The notes: a model not told the origin generated them from the sequence alone. DNA of 64,000 nt from Heterocephalus glaber (GCF_000247695.1 NW_004624751.1:19399119-19463118); one strand, 5' to 3'; counted from the first letter of the stretch, positions 1 through 10,639 are shown. Numbers and translations are program-made.

Positions 1-32
<32 letters not shown>

Positions 33-33
33 G
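1..33. repeat. (CA)n microsatellite
   Basis: An almost pure CA dinucleotide run with one TA interruption starts the window and probably continues upstream. Confidence 0.9.
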
Positions 34-2780
34 AGGTGTGCATGCACATAGATATTTTTCCTGGTAATTTTGTCTGAAATAAAGAGGATTATTTTGCTAT
101 GAAGATGTATAGCTTCTTTTATCTGGAAGAAATATTCTTCCATTACTTCATTGATAATTCTTCTACTTTATATCCTCCAATTTTCTGGATTTCCTAATTC
201 ATATATATCAGACTTAGTTCTATTTTTTGTTCCTCTTATTAACTGCTATTCTTTAAAAAATCACCAAATTTCTCTGAATTGATGGTAATATCTTGACCTC
301 AATTTCTATTTAAATTTTATGATCATTGTCTCCTTTACACTATTTTTCTTTAATATGATATTTTTATTTCTTATTCGAAAGCATATTCTCTGAACTCAAT
401 TTGTTCCCTTCAGATTGACATTTCTTTCCAGGTATTGGAAGCAGAATTTATGTATCTTAGATCATGAAAGGATACACATGGTAATATGTTTTCACAATTC
501 AATAATTATTTTTATCCACTGAAGTTATTTAATGTGTGTCATGATATTTCTTTGTTTTCCTTTAACAAATTCTTGCTTGAAATTTGAATGAATTCTGTCA
601 GATGCACTTGCAGACCCCTTTTCAAATACTTATACAGCAGACAAAGGGAGAAGGAAGACATTTGTGTTTACTTTTTTGTGGTAGTTTGCTGACCTGATTT
701 TCCCTAAAATTTAAATCCTGAATTAATTGTAGGGCAGCAACTAACTGAACAGGGATCCCATGCCTGGTCCGGTTGCAAGCATGAACTCTGGTAACTAGAG
801 CTTCTCTGTCTTGTTAACAGGGGCCCTGCTCGTTCCTCAACACACTTGTAAAACAGTATCTTAGGGTCCTTCCAGGTTAGAGCTTAAGAGATCTCCTGCC
901 AAGTCACTTTCTGTTGGGATAGCATGCCAGGCAAGACACAGCAAAGTAGAGAACGAGATACAACAGCTTAAAGTTGCTTTTGTTTATCTGTGTGTTTTGG
1001 TATTCAGAGAGTTCGGCATAGTTCTCCTTTTCTAAAAGGCATAACTGCCCTTTTGCAAAACCTACAACAATATCTACATTTTATTCAGACTGTACTTCAT
1101 GCCAAGTGATGGCTGAGATGAGTTCTGTGCCCCAACATCTCAGAGGTGGCCCTGTCACTGTTATCTGAATTGGTCAACTTGTTCCTACCAATAATCCCAT
1201 TGCTTCATCTCCATCCCAGCCTCTGCTAATCAAACTTCCCCTCTGGGGGTTTCTAGTGCTGTCTTTGATCATCTCATTTACTTTCTTCCAAACAAGTTTT
1301 CTTTTTGTGAGTAAAACAGAAGGTAAGCATGTAAAAATATTTTCTTTAATTGTGTCAATAATTTTGCCAATTTATTTTCATTTTGAAATCTCTAGAAGTT
1401 TTTAGTATTTTATTTCATTTTTTCCTCTAAAACAGAGTTTTTAGCCTTTACTGTGTTTCTTAAAAATATTAGTCTTTCATTACAGACATGTTTTTGAGAT
1501 AACAGAATTCCATTAAGAAATTACTATTTAACATCTTCCCAAATAAAATTTGTTTTAATTTGGTCTTAGAGACTTCAAGGCCATGTGTTTGAATAATTGA
1601 TTTTGACATACATACCTATACATACACATATACATGTATAGATATAAAATGTTTCACTGCAATGTATTATCCCTTAAATACGCATAGTTATGTACTCATG
1701 CAGTCTTGTTTTTTGTTCCTTTACATCATCTGTCATCCCCTCCCCTATTCACTGTGGGTGGGCCGGACTGCTACATCTGTGAGCGTTACTCTTCAAGTTA
1801 CCTATGCTCATGCAAACCCGTGCCTGTACATAAGCATACATTTTGGTATTGGGTTTGTATTGCTTGTTCTTATTTATTTGTTTTATAAAAAATGAATAAT
1901 ACTATGTTTTTTTCTCTACCTTCTGTTTTTCTCAATACTTTATCTAGATCAAAAGACAGAGGTTGATTTGTATGATATTTAGTATTATGAATAGAATGAA
2001 TTTTATATAAACATTCCTCACTGCCAGTCATAGTGTTCATAGCTTTTGCAGGTACAAAAATATCAATCAAGCATAATTTCTAGTATACAAATTTATTTAT
2101 TAACACACATATTAAAGGAGAGACTAAAAAATGATATTGGTTTATCAAGAATTTGCATGCTTTTAATTTTGAAAAGTTTAATACCAAATTTTTTACATGA
2201 GATCTATGAGATTTGAATGGTAGCTTATGGACTTCTATTGATGCTTTATCATTTGTGGATTGATATTTGATCAATCTATTGACATATTATCTTTTCCAAA
2301 TGAGTTGAAAAGCTAAAACAAGTCACCACCTTCTTATCACAAAGCAAATGGAACACATAAATGGGAAGGTGATAAACTAAGGTTCTTCTTAAAAGTTTGA
2401 AAAAAATGATATTATAAAGAAATGTTAAAACATTTGGATTACACCAATATTGTAAACATATTAAAATAAGACAAATGTGTGTTATTTATAAAGGAAGGAC
2501 TCATAGAATATATAAAACATGTTCCCTTATAGAGTTAAATAAAACAAAACAAAAAACATTTATGCCAACTAGTCTGCACTTGTGTTCATTCTTGTTTTCA
2601 AAAATATATTTTCATAAACATAAAAAAATCACCCAATTATGACAGCTAATTTCTTCGCTACTAACAGCTGCTGTGTCTGGGTCAGGTTGTGAAACTGAAA
2701 TGTAGTGCAGAAAGCCCTTTATTTAGCACTTTATGTTACCTTCAAATATTTTTTATCACATTTGCTTATTTATTACATGC
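34..2780. other. No gene recognised; AT-rich DNA
   Basis: Both strands carry dense stops and I see no splice-bounded conserved frame. The part from about 640 to 1320 is less AT-rich than its surroundings and could be an old LTR, but I cannot assign it. A short imperfect TACATA-type run lies at 1607-1646. The 77-residue frame at 1662-1895 resembles no protein I know. Confidence 0.6.
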
Positions 2781-2787
2781 AATTTTA

Positions 2788-2865
2788 AAGAGGAAGAAAG
2801 AGGAAGAGAAAATGAAGGAGGACAATGTAGAAAGAAGAAAAGGAAAAGGAGAAAACAAAGGTGAA
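2788..2865. repeat. GA-rich purine tract
   Basis: Almost only A and G on the + strand, in an irregular GAAGA/GGAAA pattern. Low-complexity sequence that produces a spurious lysine/glutamate-rich frame. Confidence 0.7.
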
Positions 2866-3111
2866 AATTGAATCAAGTCAAAGTACAACTAGAAAAACGA
2901 GACTTTATTCAGCTTCCTACTCAGTTTGTGGCTTTTTATCTTGCTTTTTCAGTGGTGAAATCAGTTCATAATCAGTTCACTTTAGCATACTCCAATGTGA
3001 TGTTGTTATTTTATTTCTTATCTCTTTGTATTTTCCTTCTTGGCAATTGTATTGATTACAGTTCTCTGCAGGAACAAAATCAACAGAAAAAATATATCCG
3101 ATTTTAAAATA

Positions 3112-3630
3112 GGGTGAATATTTAGAGTTAGGGTTACAGTATGACACATTGTCATTAATCCCTCTCAAAACATCCTTCCTTGCTTTGAACACAATCATCT
3201 AATCATTCTTGCCACTTTCTGAAGTAGTTGTGAAAGTCTTTTGTAATTGTCTTTAGTTGCCCTGTTGTGGTTTCCTTATTATTCTAAATCTATTCAAACT
3301 ATTTACCTTTTATGGTCATTTTGACTTTGGGGAAGTACAGATATCACTCATTGTCTTTCAAATGAACATGGTGGATGAGGAAACAACATATCTTTATAAG
3401 CCTGCCTTTACACTGGATGACACTTAGAGGGAGCAGTCACCATATTTTTTTTTTGTTCTGCCTTGTACAGACACAAAATAAGATTTCCAGAACTGCTTCC
3501 TAAGTGGCAAAAACAATGAGGTAAGTATGTTCAAATTGAGAGGTACTATTTCAAAGGAGATTAATGGCAATGTGTCTTTTACCATATTTAAAAAATTTAA
3601 ACATTTACCATATTTTTCAAACACCCCTTG
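3112..3630 (+). mobile_element. Palindromic mariner-derived element, copy 1
   Basis: Both outer arms derive from the 3' end of a Tc1/mariner-type transposase and point outward. The right arm (about 3482-3630, plus strand) encodes a broken version of the FQNCF...KWQ...YFEGD-type C terminus and ends in a mariner-like inverted repeat (minus-strand start CAAGGGGTGTTTGAAAAA) flanked by TA. The left arm (about 3112-3245, minus strand) is the same end inverted. It continues inward to about 3350 with a relic of the FPKVK-type segment that lies upstream in the transposase. TA dinucleotides flank the element at 3110-3111 and 3631-3632. No intact frame remains. The copy at 63529-64000 is homologous across arms and spacer. 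Mariner origin is fairly sure; the Repbase family name is unknown to me. Confidence 0.7.
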
Positions 3631-3644
3631 TATGTAATTATGAA

Positions 3645-4115
3645 AGAGGATTTACAACTAGACAGCTTTACTGTATAGGAGAGCCAGAGAATCCAGAAGC
3701 TGCTCAGTCCAAGAAGATGGAAGCCTTAGAACAAGATGGATCAAGAATTCAGTACCAGTCCAAGGCGAAAAGTCAGGAAACTCCTTGAAGAGTTAATGAT
3801 GATTCCACAATGAATGGCTGAGGAAACTGGAGTGCAATGTCCACAGGCATTGGCAGTAACAAAAGTGCCCCTTCTCAAGTAGAATCAGGCTTGCCAACAC
3901 AGAAGGACTTCCTCTCCCTTCTCTTTATCTTCTGTCTGGGTTAGAAGCCTACTGGACTGTGCCATTCAGACTTAAGGTAGATCTTCCCCTCTTTTTCCTA
4001 GCTGACATGCCAACCATATCTAGAAATAGTTCCACACACACACATGGAATTGTGCTGTACTCATCTCCCGGGTGTGTCTTAATTCATTCAAGTAGACAGT
4101 CAAATTTACTGATAA
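3645..4115 (-). mobile_element. Ancient LTR-like mammalian repeat
   Basis: The order of short matches (CAGTCCAAGGC near 3757, the GGTAGATCTTCCCC block near 3975, and a tail with AGACAGTCAAATTTAC near 4094) follows a common old mammalian interspersed repeat of LTR type in reverse orientation. It is strongly diverged. The same family seems present in forward orientation at 45020-45270. I do not recall its Repbase name with certainty. Confidence 0.4.
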
Positions 4116-4620
4116 GAGGAATATAGATTATTTTGGTTTTTATATTAATGCAGTGTCTGCTTGATTTATGAAACAGCACCTATATATGTTGTATGGGTAC
4201 ATCTGAGTTCATAGTTATGTTTTCAATTTATGCTTGTTTTTCTGATGTTTACTATTCATATAGTTACTACTTGTTAAAAACTTGTACTTCCAGAAAGCAT
4301 TTGGTAATTTATTGGAAATCAGCATTTTATAGAAATCTGGACGTATACCCTAATGTTAAATATTATTTCCATAGAATTGTTTTTTAGAAGGCAGAGACTG
4401 TGATGGCTACACAATATTCCTTTTTATATCCTACTTCAAATTTCCAGCATTTAAATATCTTTAGGAAATGTTCATCTTTAATAAAAAGACACAAATCCAC
4501 CAGAAACTGTTGCTTCATCTGTGGTTAATTGTTACTTTGATGGCTTATGATCCACTTTGACAGAGTTCATCATTTTGCTACTTGAAGTTATAGAAGACAT
4601 TACTAGGATTTCCTATTATG
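4116..4620. other. No gene recognised
   Basis: AT-rich sequence with a 64-residue frame at 4193-4387 lacking recognisable motifs. Nothing else seen. Confidence 0.6.
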
Positions 4621-4622
4621 TG

Positions 4623-4688
4623 TGAGTTCCTATTCCTACACTTGATCTTAGCTAAAAGGCTTAGAAGCAATATGAGTTCCTATTCCTA
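4623..4688 (-). pseudogene. RNU2 (pseudogene): Truncated U2 snRNA retropseudogene with TSD
   Basis: Read on the minus strand from 4671, the sequence matches about the first 36 nt of U2 snRNA. It keeps the CTAAGATCAAGTGTAG segment that contains the branch-point-recognition neighbourhood, with about four substitutions further 5'. The match then stops. The fragment lies between two perfect copies of TGAGTTCCTATTCCTA (4623-4638 and 4673-4688), a 16-bp target-site duplication. There is no poly-A tail and no Sm site or 3' stem-loops, so it cannot be a functional U2. It fits the known class of 3'-truncated snRNA retropseudogenes made by internally primed reverse transcription. Confidence 0.85.
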
Positions 4689-4793
4689 TGAAAAGAAATT
4701 TTTCTGAAGCAAATGCTCTTTTCCAAGATCTAGAATATGCATAGATACACAAAATAGTGCTATTTATAGATGAGTGTCCTGTAAATACCCACT

Positions 4794-5086
4794 TGTAGGG
4801 TTTGGTTCCCCCGGGTGGTGGTACTGGGAGGTGCTGTGATCTTGAAAATGTGAGGCTTAAAGGAGGTCCTTACTTAACTGGGATGTCTCCTCAAGGGCAT
4901 TGTGTGACCCCAGTGGTGTCTCTCTCTCACTTGTTCACACATGCTACCCATCTGTGGCTCTCATCAGAGGTCAAACCATTGAAACCACTTAATTGGATTT
5001 GAAACTGCAAATAGTGAACTAAATGAACCTTTTCCCTTTAGCTGCCTTAGCTATTTTGTTGTGGTAATATGAAGCCAACTAATAAA
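4794..5086 (+). mobile_element. ERVL-MaLR-type LTR, diverged
   Basis: Starts with a TGTAGGGTTTGGTTCCCC motif. Near the 3' end it has the family landmarks AACTAAATGAACCTTTTCCC and a terminal GTGGTAATATGAAGCC block. It shares order and polarity with clearer copies at 8532 and 29527. Solo LTR; no internal region adjoins it. Confidence 0.65.
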
Positions 5087-5275
5087 AAATAGTATAACAA
5101 AATAGAATGAAATTTTATGACTTTATAGCCAGTTATGTTTTAAGTCCCTTAGGTTAATACATTTTTGCTTTCTCTTCCACTAAAACCAAAAAAAGAACCA
5201 TTTAGTGTTCAGTAATTATTATCACCACTCTGACTCTCTCACATAAACTTCCCCTGTCACTCTCGGTCTAGGTCA

Positions 5276-5307
5276 GTCTCTCTCTCTCTCTCTCTCTACC
5301 CCCCCCC
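5276..5307. repeat. (TC)n followed by poly-C
   Basis: About 11 TC units followed by a run of nine C residues. Confidence 0.9.
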
Positions 5308-5469
5308 ATGATGTGCACATCTCTTATAAATCTGTTTCATTGGAATTTAAACAACTACTCTTTGTCCTTGACAAAGGCACTTGTCTAACATGTATACTGG
5401 TTTTGGAATGACTCATGCACTGCATTGCTTCATTTTCTGTGACAGGCATGCAAAATAGTCCATTAAAAG

Positions 5470-5575
5470 GAATTAAGATGTGTTATATATGTGTACCAAC
5501 TTCCCATGATAAATGTAGATATTATGCACTGAAAACATGTAATAATAAAACTTTAAAATTTTTTAAAAATAAAAA
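5470..5575 (+). mobile_element. L1 3' end fragment
   Basis: Carries the phrase GTGTACCAACTTCCCATGAT, followed by TGTAATAATAAAACTTTAAA and an A/T-rich tail. The same phrase order appears at 30935-31068. It is the terminal part of an L1 3' UTR, severely 5'-truncated. Confidence 0.55.
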
Positions 5576-5613
5576 TGACATGGTGAATTAATAATCTGAA
5601 TAGACTCCTATAT

Positions 5614-5858
5614 CTTTTTTTTATTCACTAAATTTATTGGTACATTTTAGCTGTGCAATACGATGACATTCATCATTGAGGATTTGTACCTTTACATGAA
5701 ATATTTTGGTTCTTATTTTTTTTCCATTCCCCTGCCCTCCCTTCAACCCCTCCACCCCTCTGTATTTACAAAGACTTTGTTTCCATTTTTTCCTGTTCTC
5801 AAATTTTTTCCTTTCCTTTCTTTCCTTTCTCCTACCCCTCCCAGTTAGGAACAAAAGG
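5614..5858 (-). mobile_element. 5'-truncated L1 3' UTR with TSD
   Basis: Read on the minus strand it gives a G-rich polypurine tract (GGGAGGGG-like), then AAGAACCAAAATATTTCATG, a conserved CATCATTGAGGATTTG block (plus strand) and an oligo-A end. It matches the copies at 54220 and 60345. TCCTATATC followed by a T run occurs on both sides (from 5606 and from 5859), which is a good target-site duplication for a minus-strand insertion. Confidence 0.75.
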
Positions 5859-5875
5859 TCCTATATCTTTTTTTT

Positions 5876-6499
5876 TTAAGGAGAAGTTTAATTTTGCTCA
5901 CACCGCATCTTGAATGATTCTTTTAACTCAAGCCATTATAGGTAAAATAATTTTAAGCAATACTATTTAGAGTTTCTGCTTTTTTAATATTTTAAATCTT
6001 CATACTTAACAATTTGAAGTTCACTAACACATCTATGAATGTAATTAGACCCTTGTACTGTATGCTGAAAAAAATAGTGGAATTTCTTAGTGAAGACTGT
6101 AGGGAGTTTGGGGATGATTTTTATTTGGTTGGATTTTACTAATGCATTATGAAATACTGCTGACAATCTCTAAAACATATATCAGATTTCATGTATCTTC
6201 TTTCAATAGTCTAAGAAAAAGATCTTCATTATCAAGGTTAATTAGAGTCAACAATGGGCTTTTAAAAAGGTATCCTGGGTTAATCTCATATTTATTTACC
6301 ATCTGGTCTTTCTTCTTTGGAAATTGCCTCATTACTCCCATTTACCTTAGGCACTAAAAATATAAAGAATAGGAAACTGTTTTGGAAGTGATAAAAAATT
6401 ATTATATAAACTGGTAAAAATTTTCACCAAAAGAATTGAATTATAATTTCTAAACAGTTTTGAGCAAATATGGACACATATAACATCATGGAGAGTTCT
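5876..6499. other. No gene recognised
   Basis: AT-rich DNA with short frames (60 and 71 residues at 5984-6166 and 6142-6357) and no motifs. Confidence 0.6.
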
Positions 6500-6965
6500 T
6501 TTTTTCTTTTTACTGTTTTAAACTACACTTTTCATTTTGTTTTTAAGATATTCAGAGTTGTATAACCATCACTAGTTTCTAATTTTAGTACATTTTATTC
6601 ATTCCAAAAGGAACCATCAAACTCATTATCAATCATTTTCATCCTACCCCTCCTCAGTCCCAGGCAGCTACTAACCTACTTTGTATCTCTATGGATTGGT
6701 CTTTTATAGATATTTCATATAAATGAAATCATGCAATATGTTATCTTTTACAATTGGTTTCTTTCACTCAGCTTCATGTTTTCAAGTGCACACATTTTGT
6801 ATTATATTCATATCAATGCTTCATTCTTTCTGTGGTAAAGTAGTATGCATCATACATTGTTGTATGTATACGAATATACTACATACATTCATCCTCTCAT
6901 CAGTTGATCCATGTTTGAGTGGCTTCTGACATTTGGCTAATACATAAAGCCTTATTCAGAGTTTT
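6500..6965 (-). mobile_element. Old L1M 3' end
   Basis: The plus strand shows in order TTTTAAGATATTCAGAGTTG, TATGGATTGGTCTTTTATAG, TTTCATATAAATGAAATCAT, TTTCTTTCACTCAGC and CATCAGTTGATCCATG. This is the antisense of the well-known old mammalian L1M ORF2-end/3' UTR sequence. It is heavily diverged, noncoding, and shared among placental mammals. Confidence 0.75.
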
Positions 6966-7428
6966 TAAAGATTATTATAATTACTGTAGATTCTTCCTTA
7001 TTCATATGTATTTTATTTAATTTTTCAAGTTTTTATACTGTTCAACTGGAATTTTTGCCAGGAGTACACTACAACTTAATATCCAAGGAATTGACCTTTT
7101 TATAACATAAATCATTTCACCAAAGAACATGTGTTATCTTTCCATTTATTCAAACTGTCTTCAATGCTCCTTAATAAAATACTAAATTCATTCTGTAAAA
7201 GATTATTGACTTTTGGTTAACCCAGTTCTTAAGTAGTTTAGAATAGTTTTCTCAATCAAAATTTTAAAAATAGTGTAAATGTCAACATACATAATAGGGA
7301 AACACAATTCATAGTGTAATTTTAAAAGGTTACAAAATATAAAGTTATTTAAAGACTATACAGCAACTTTTCATTCCAGTTAACTTGCAATGAAAAATAA
7401 AACTTTGATTCTGAGAGTTAGCATGACT
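6966..7428. other. No gene recognised
   Basis: AT-rich sequence without recognisable repeats or frames. Confidence 0.6.
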
Positions 7429-7429
7429 A

Positions 7430-7810
7430 TCTTAGTTACTTTCCTATTACCTGACCCCTACAAGTTGAAGGAGAAAAGTTTTACTTTAGCTCAGTTTGTA
7501 GAGGTTTCAGTCCATAAGCACTGCTCCAAGGCAGGTTGGTTGACTGAGGGACATCACAAAGGAAAAACAGTCCATGCAGAGCACGCAGGAAGTAGCCACC
7601 AATCTTCTTTTTTTCCCTTTATATCTACTCAGACTACAAGCCTATCCATTGGCACCACTCACACAAAGAGGACCTTTCCATTATCCACACCTAGAACTCT
7701 GATAAACCAGTAAGTGGACTAATTTAGTTATCACACACCCTTAATCCATAGTCACACACTATAGATCTAGCCACCTATGAAAACCTCACCTATGGTGGCA
7801 TCCTAAAAAA
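7430..7810 (-). mobile_element. ERVL-MaLR-type solo LTR
   Basis: Begins on the plus strand with CTTAGTTACTTTCCTATTAC, the reverse of the family terminus AAAGTAACTAAG. The antisense of the promoter-distal part follows (CCAAGGCAGGTTGGTTGACT). It ends near AAAACCTCACCTATGG, where the 5' tip is lost. It abuts a MaLR internal region of opposite polarity. Confidence 0.7.
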
Positions 7811-7814
7811 TTTG

Positions 7815-8531
7815 TTCCTTGGGATTGGGTTCAGAGTCCTCAGAAATCCAGGTAAAGGAATCCTGGATTCAGCTGCTTCAGCAAGCCATATACCCTGGCA
7901 TTATCCATGTGGGCTTCTTTTTTAGGTGCATGAAGAATACAAGAGTTGTGGGGTCAGAAATGCTTCCACCCAGATTTCAGAAGAAGGCCTGGGAGGCCAG
8001 GCAATGTGCTCCTGAGAGGGCAGTGGGTGAAGCTGTGAGTGTGAAGCCAAAGGTGTGTGGAGATCCCAGAAGTCTGGAGAACAGATGAACATGGATTGTC
8101 TGAGGAAAATCACAAGGAATGACCAAAGCCGGCTCAAGAGAGAAGCTGTGATAGCTACAACTACTAGTAGTGCGGTAGGAGTGGAGCCACATAAGCTTTT
8201 TGGAGTTTACATCTTGCCACAGATTGCTCTGGATGATGGATATTGAACTGTAGAATTTAATATTTGCCCTGATGGGTTTTGGACTTGCTTTGGTCCCATT
8301 TCTTTCTATCCCTCTATTTGTATCTTTTGGAATAGTAATATTTATCTTAGCCATTGTATGTTGGAAGTGCTTAACTTTCTTTTCATTTGTACAGGGGCTC
8401 GCAGCTAACAGTTTGCCTTAAATCTCAGAGGAGACTTCGGACTTGGACTTTTCAGCCATGCTCTTAGAGATGAACTAAACACCATTTGCATAAAGGGATG
8501 TGTATGAGTGTTTGGGGAGCCAAGGGCAGCA
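7815..8531 (+). mobile_element. MaLR internal region
   Basis: Contains landmarks of the 3' part of MaLR internal sequence: GATGGGTTTTGGACTTGC near 8271, a pyrimidine-rich stretch, TGTACAGGGGCTCGCAGC near 8389, and GAGGAGACTTCGGACTTG. It leads directly into the 3' LTR at 8532. MaLR elements have a largely noncoding interior; the frames here (for example 125 residues on the minus strand at 7977-8354) are incidental. No matching 5' LTR in the same orientation is seen, because the neighbouring LTR at 7430 is inverted. Confidence 0.65.
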
Positions 8532-8970
8532 TGTTATAGCTTATATTTAGAAGTCTCCCCAAAGTCTCATGCAGTCATATATTGGGCTTTTTCAGAGATA
8601 GCTTGATCTAGAGTGTGTGATGCTGGGATTAGGGGTGTGTTGTTACTAAATTAGTCCACTGATTGGTTAGACATAGTTTGGATGTGGAGAATGGGAAGGC
8701 CCACACTGCATGTGGATGGCCACCTGGATATCCTAGAAGGGATAAAAGCTAGAGGCAGGCTGCTGCCGCTTCTTCACTACTTCAGTACTTTGCTGCCTCT
8801 GTCTGTCATGAATTGTTCCTCCTCTACAATGTCCCTCTGCCATGCCACCCTGCCTTGGAGCCAGCTGACTATGTACTGAAACCTCTGCAAACTGTGAGCC
8901 AAAATAAACCTTTCCTCATCCCACTTTTGGTTTCAGGTACTTTGTCTCAGCAACAAGAAAAGTAACTAAG
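8532..8970 (+). mobile_element. ERVL-MaLR 3' LTR
   Basis: A well-preserved copy. It runs from TGTTATAGCTTATATTTAGA through TCTCATGCAGTCATA and GTCCACTGATTGG, a GATAAAAGCTAGAGG possible TATA region, and AGCCAAAATAAACCTTTCC (polyadenylation signal AATAAA), to the terminal AGCAACAAGAAAAGTAACTA. The internal region lies immediately upstream. Confidence 0.8.
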
Positions 8971-9879
8971 GGAGGCTGTTCGTCTCCTTGAAAGAGGTAT
9001 GAATAAGATAATCTGCAAATGGAAAATGCTACTATGTTATGATATTAAGGCAAGAGATAGAATAACAAAATGCTACAAACACTTTCAATTACTCATTTTT
9101 CCTGAAATGGTCACATAATTTTGGTGGTTACATAATTCTCTAGTTTACCATTTGGTATAAATTTAGCAAATCTTTCAGATGGTCGAAATGAGAAAAAATC
9201 TGTCACTTAGTGGAAGGAATAATTTCCATTATTTCAGAAAGTATTAAATATAATCATAGGCTTTGAATGCTGTCTGCATAAAGGTTGACTATAATGATTA
9301 CATGTGCTCCACAATCAACAGATATTCACATTCATTGACATTCATATGGAAATCCTGCAGATCTCTGTTCAACAACTGTCATAATCATCAAAGTTCAGTG
9401 AAATGTGAACATTTAGAAATGTATCATGAACTAAAAATCTCCACTTCAAATAACCTAAATGTCAGTAACTTTGTCTCTGGCAACAAAACCCAACTATTGA
9501 AAACAAGGTCATTTTAACTAGTCAGTCTGTTTCAAGGCAAAATTTCTTCCTAACCACAGTTGTGGTCTATTCAATAGAATTCAAAAGCAATAATCTATAA
9601 TTCCACATATTCTTTAGAATTTTTCTAAGTTGGAATTTTGCACATCTTAGTATATTCTTTTTGCTCTCTTAATTTTTCACATGAGGCATGTGATTCAAGT
9701 AATAGCATTTGTCTCAGGGTATCTGAGAAAGTCAGATGTGGGGAAGGAGCTTACATTATCAATTGATCATAAAAACTGAATAATAGTAAATTTCTAGAGT
9801 AAATTATCCATAGCTCTGTAAAAAAAGTATAATAACAAGCTGATTTTTGTTATCTCCTATAATAGTATTAACATATGTG
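8971..9879. other. No gene recognised
   Basis: AT-rich. An 84-residue frame at 9263-9517 has no recognisable domain, signal or repeat and sits on no visible splice structure. Confidence 0.6.
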
Positions 9880-9881
9880 GG

Positions 9882-9972
9882 CCGGGGATATATCTCAGTG
9901 GCACCATGCTCGCCTCGCAAGCTTAAGGTCATGAGTTCAATCTCCAGTACAGGAAAAAAATAATAATATTAA
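9882..9972 (+). mobile_element. ID-like tRNA-derived SINE
   Basis: GGCCGGGGATATATCTCAGT carries a degenerate A box and GAGTTCAATCTCCAGTAC the B box, followed by an A-rich tail. The tRNA-like body is about 75 bp. Target repeats are unclear. Confidence 0.85.
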
Positions 9973-10076
9973 TATAGCTGAATCATAATCTTGAAATATT
10001 TTATAGAAGTATTTTTAGAATTTTAATGAATAACTTATTGTTTTATATATAAGCATTTCAATAGTTAAATAATAAT

Positions 10077-10580
10077 GATATACCCACATTTTTATAAAAT
10101 ACTTATTTTATTGAGTTTTTGGGGGGAATTTGATACATCTCCATTGTATTACAATTGAGCCATTAATCTTGTAGCTTCATCAACATTAACTGGTTCATTT
10201 TCATGATGCTGCTGATTCAGCTCTTTCTCCAGTGGTTCAAGAGTAAGCACTTTTGAGAAATTTTCAAGTTCCTTCTGAATATTTACAAAATCATTATTCA
10301 TTCTATGAATTTTTTCATCATTTACAATGTTTATCTTTTTAAGATTAGTGGTGACTGGTTTTGCTTTGTTTTTGGACTTAAAGTTCTTTTGGCTGGCTAC
10401 GTGAAATACATTCCTGGACTTCTGCCCTCTTAATTTGTTCTTGCCCATTGTCAAAAAGTTCCATCAACCTTTCACCAGACCTTTGATATCCGCGTGATGC
10501 TGCTCAAGGTCCAGGTAACACCATCTGCACGCACAGGGTCCAGGAAGTTCCGGGTAGGGAGATCGATATACTCACATTTT
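10077..10580 (-). pseudogene. RBIS (retrocopy): RBIS (C8orf59) retrocopy, ORF intact
   Basis: The minus strand encodes 99 residues from ATG at 10448-10446 to TAA at 10151-10149. It begins MGKNKLRGQKSRNVFHVASQ and ends with VNVDEATRLMAQL, closely matching ribosome biogenesis factor RBIS/C8orf59 (about 100 aa, lysine-rich, nucleolar, large-subunit biogenesis). No intron, frameshift or internal stop is visible. The start has a good Kozak context (A at -3, G at +4). About 115 nt of 5' leader (10449-10564) is kept. The 3' UTR is short, with AATAAA at 10107-10112 and a decayed A tail. The 16-bp repeats GATATACCCACATTTT (10077-10092) and GATATACTCACATTTT (10565-10580) are target-site duplications. 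On the minus strand the integration point reads TT/AAAA, the L1 endonuclease consensus. It is therefore an L1-mobilised processed copy. Whether it is expressed is unknown; I see no obvious promoter. Confidence 0.9.
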
Positions 10581-10639
10581 AACAGCAACCCTTCCCATTT
10601 TCTTGAAAACTTTTGAAAGTATTCAAATATTTTAAATCT

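Noticed and set aside
3564..3788. 74-residue frame ending in an acidic/basic segment, looking like a protein tail
   Set aside because: It starts in the mariner arm and crosses its terminal repeat into an LTR-like repeat, so it is a chance fusion of two mobile elements.
4639..4671. Functional U2 snRNA gene
   Set aside because: Only the first about 36 nt are present, with substitutions and no promoter elements, Sm site or 3' stem-loops.
7977..8354. 125-residue minus-strand open frame
   Set aside because: It lies antisense across a MaLR internal region, has no domain, and its composition follows the repeat.
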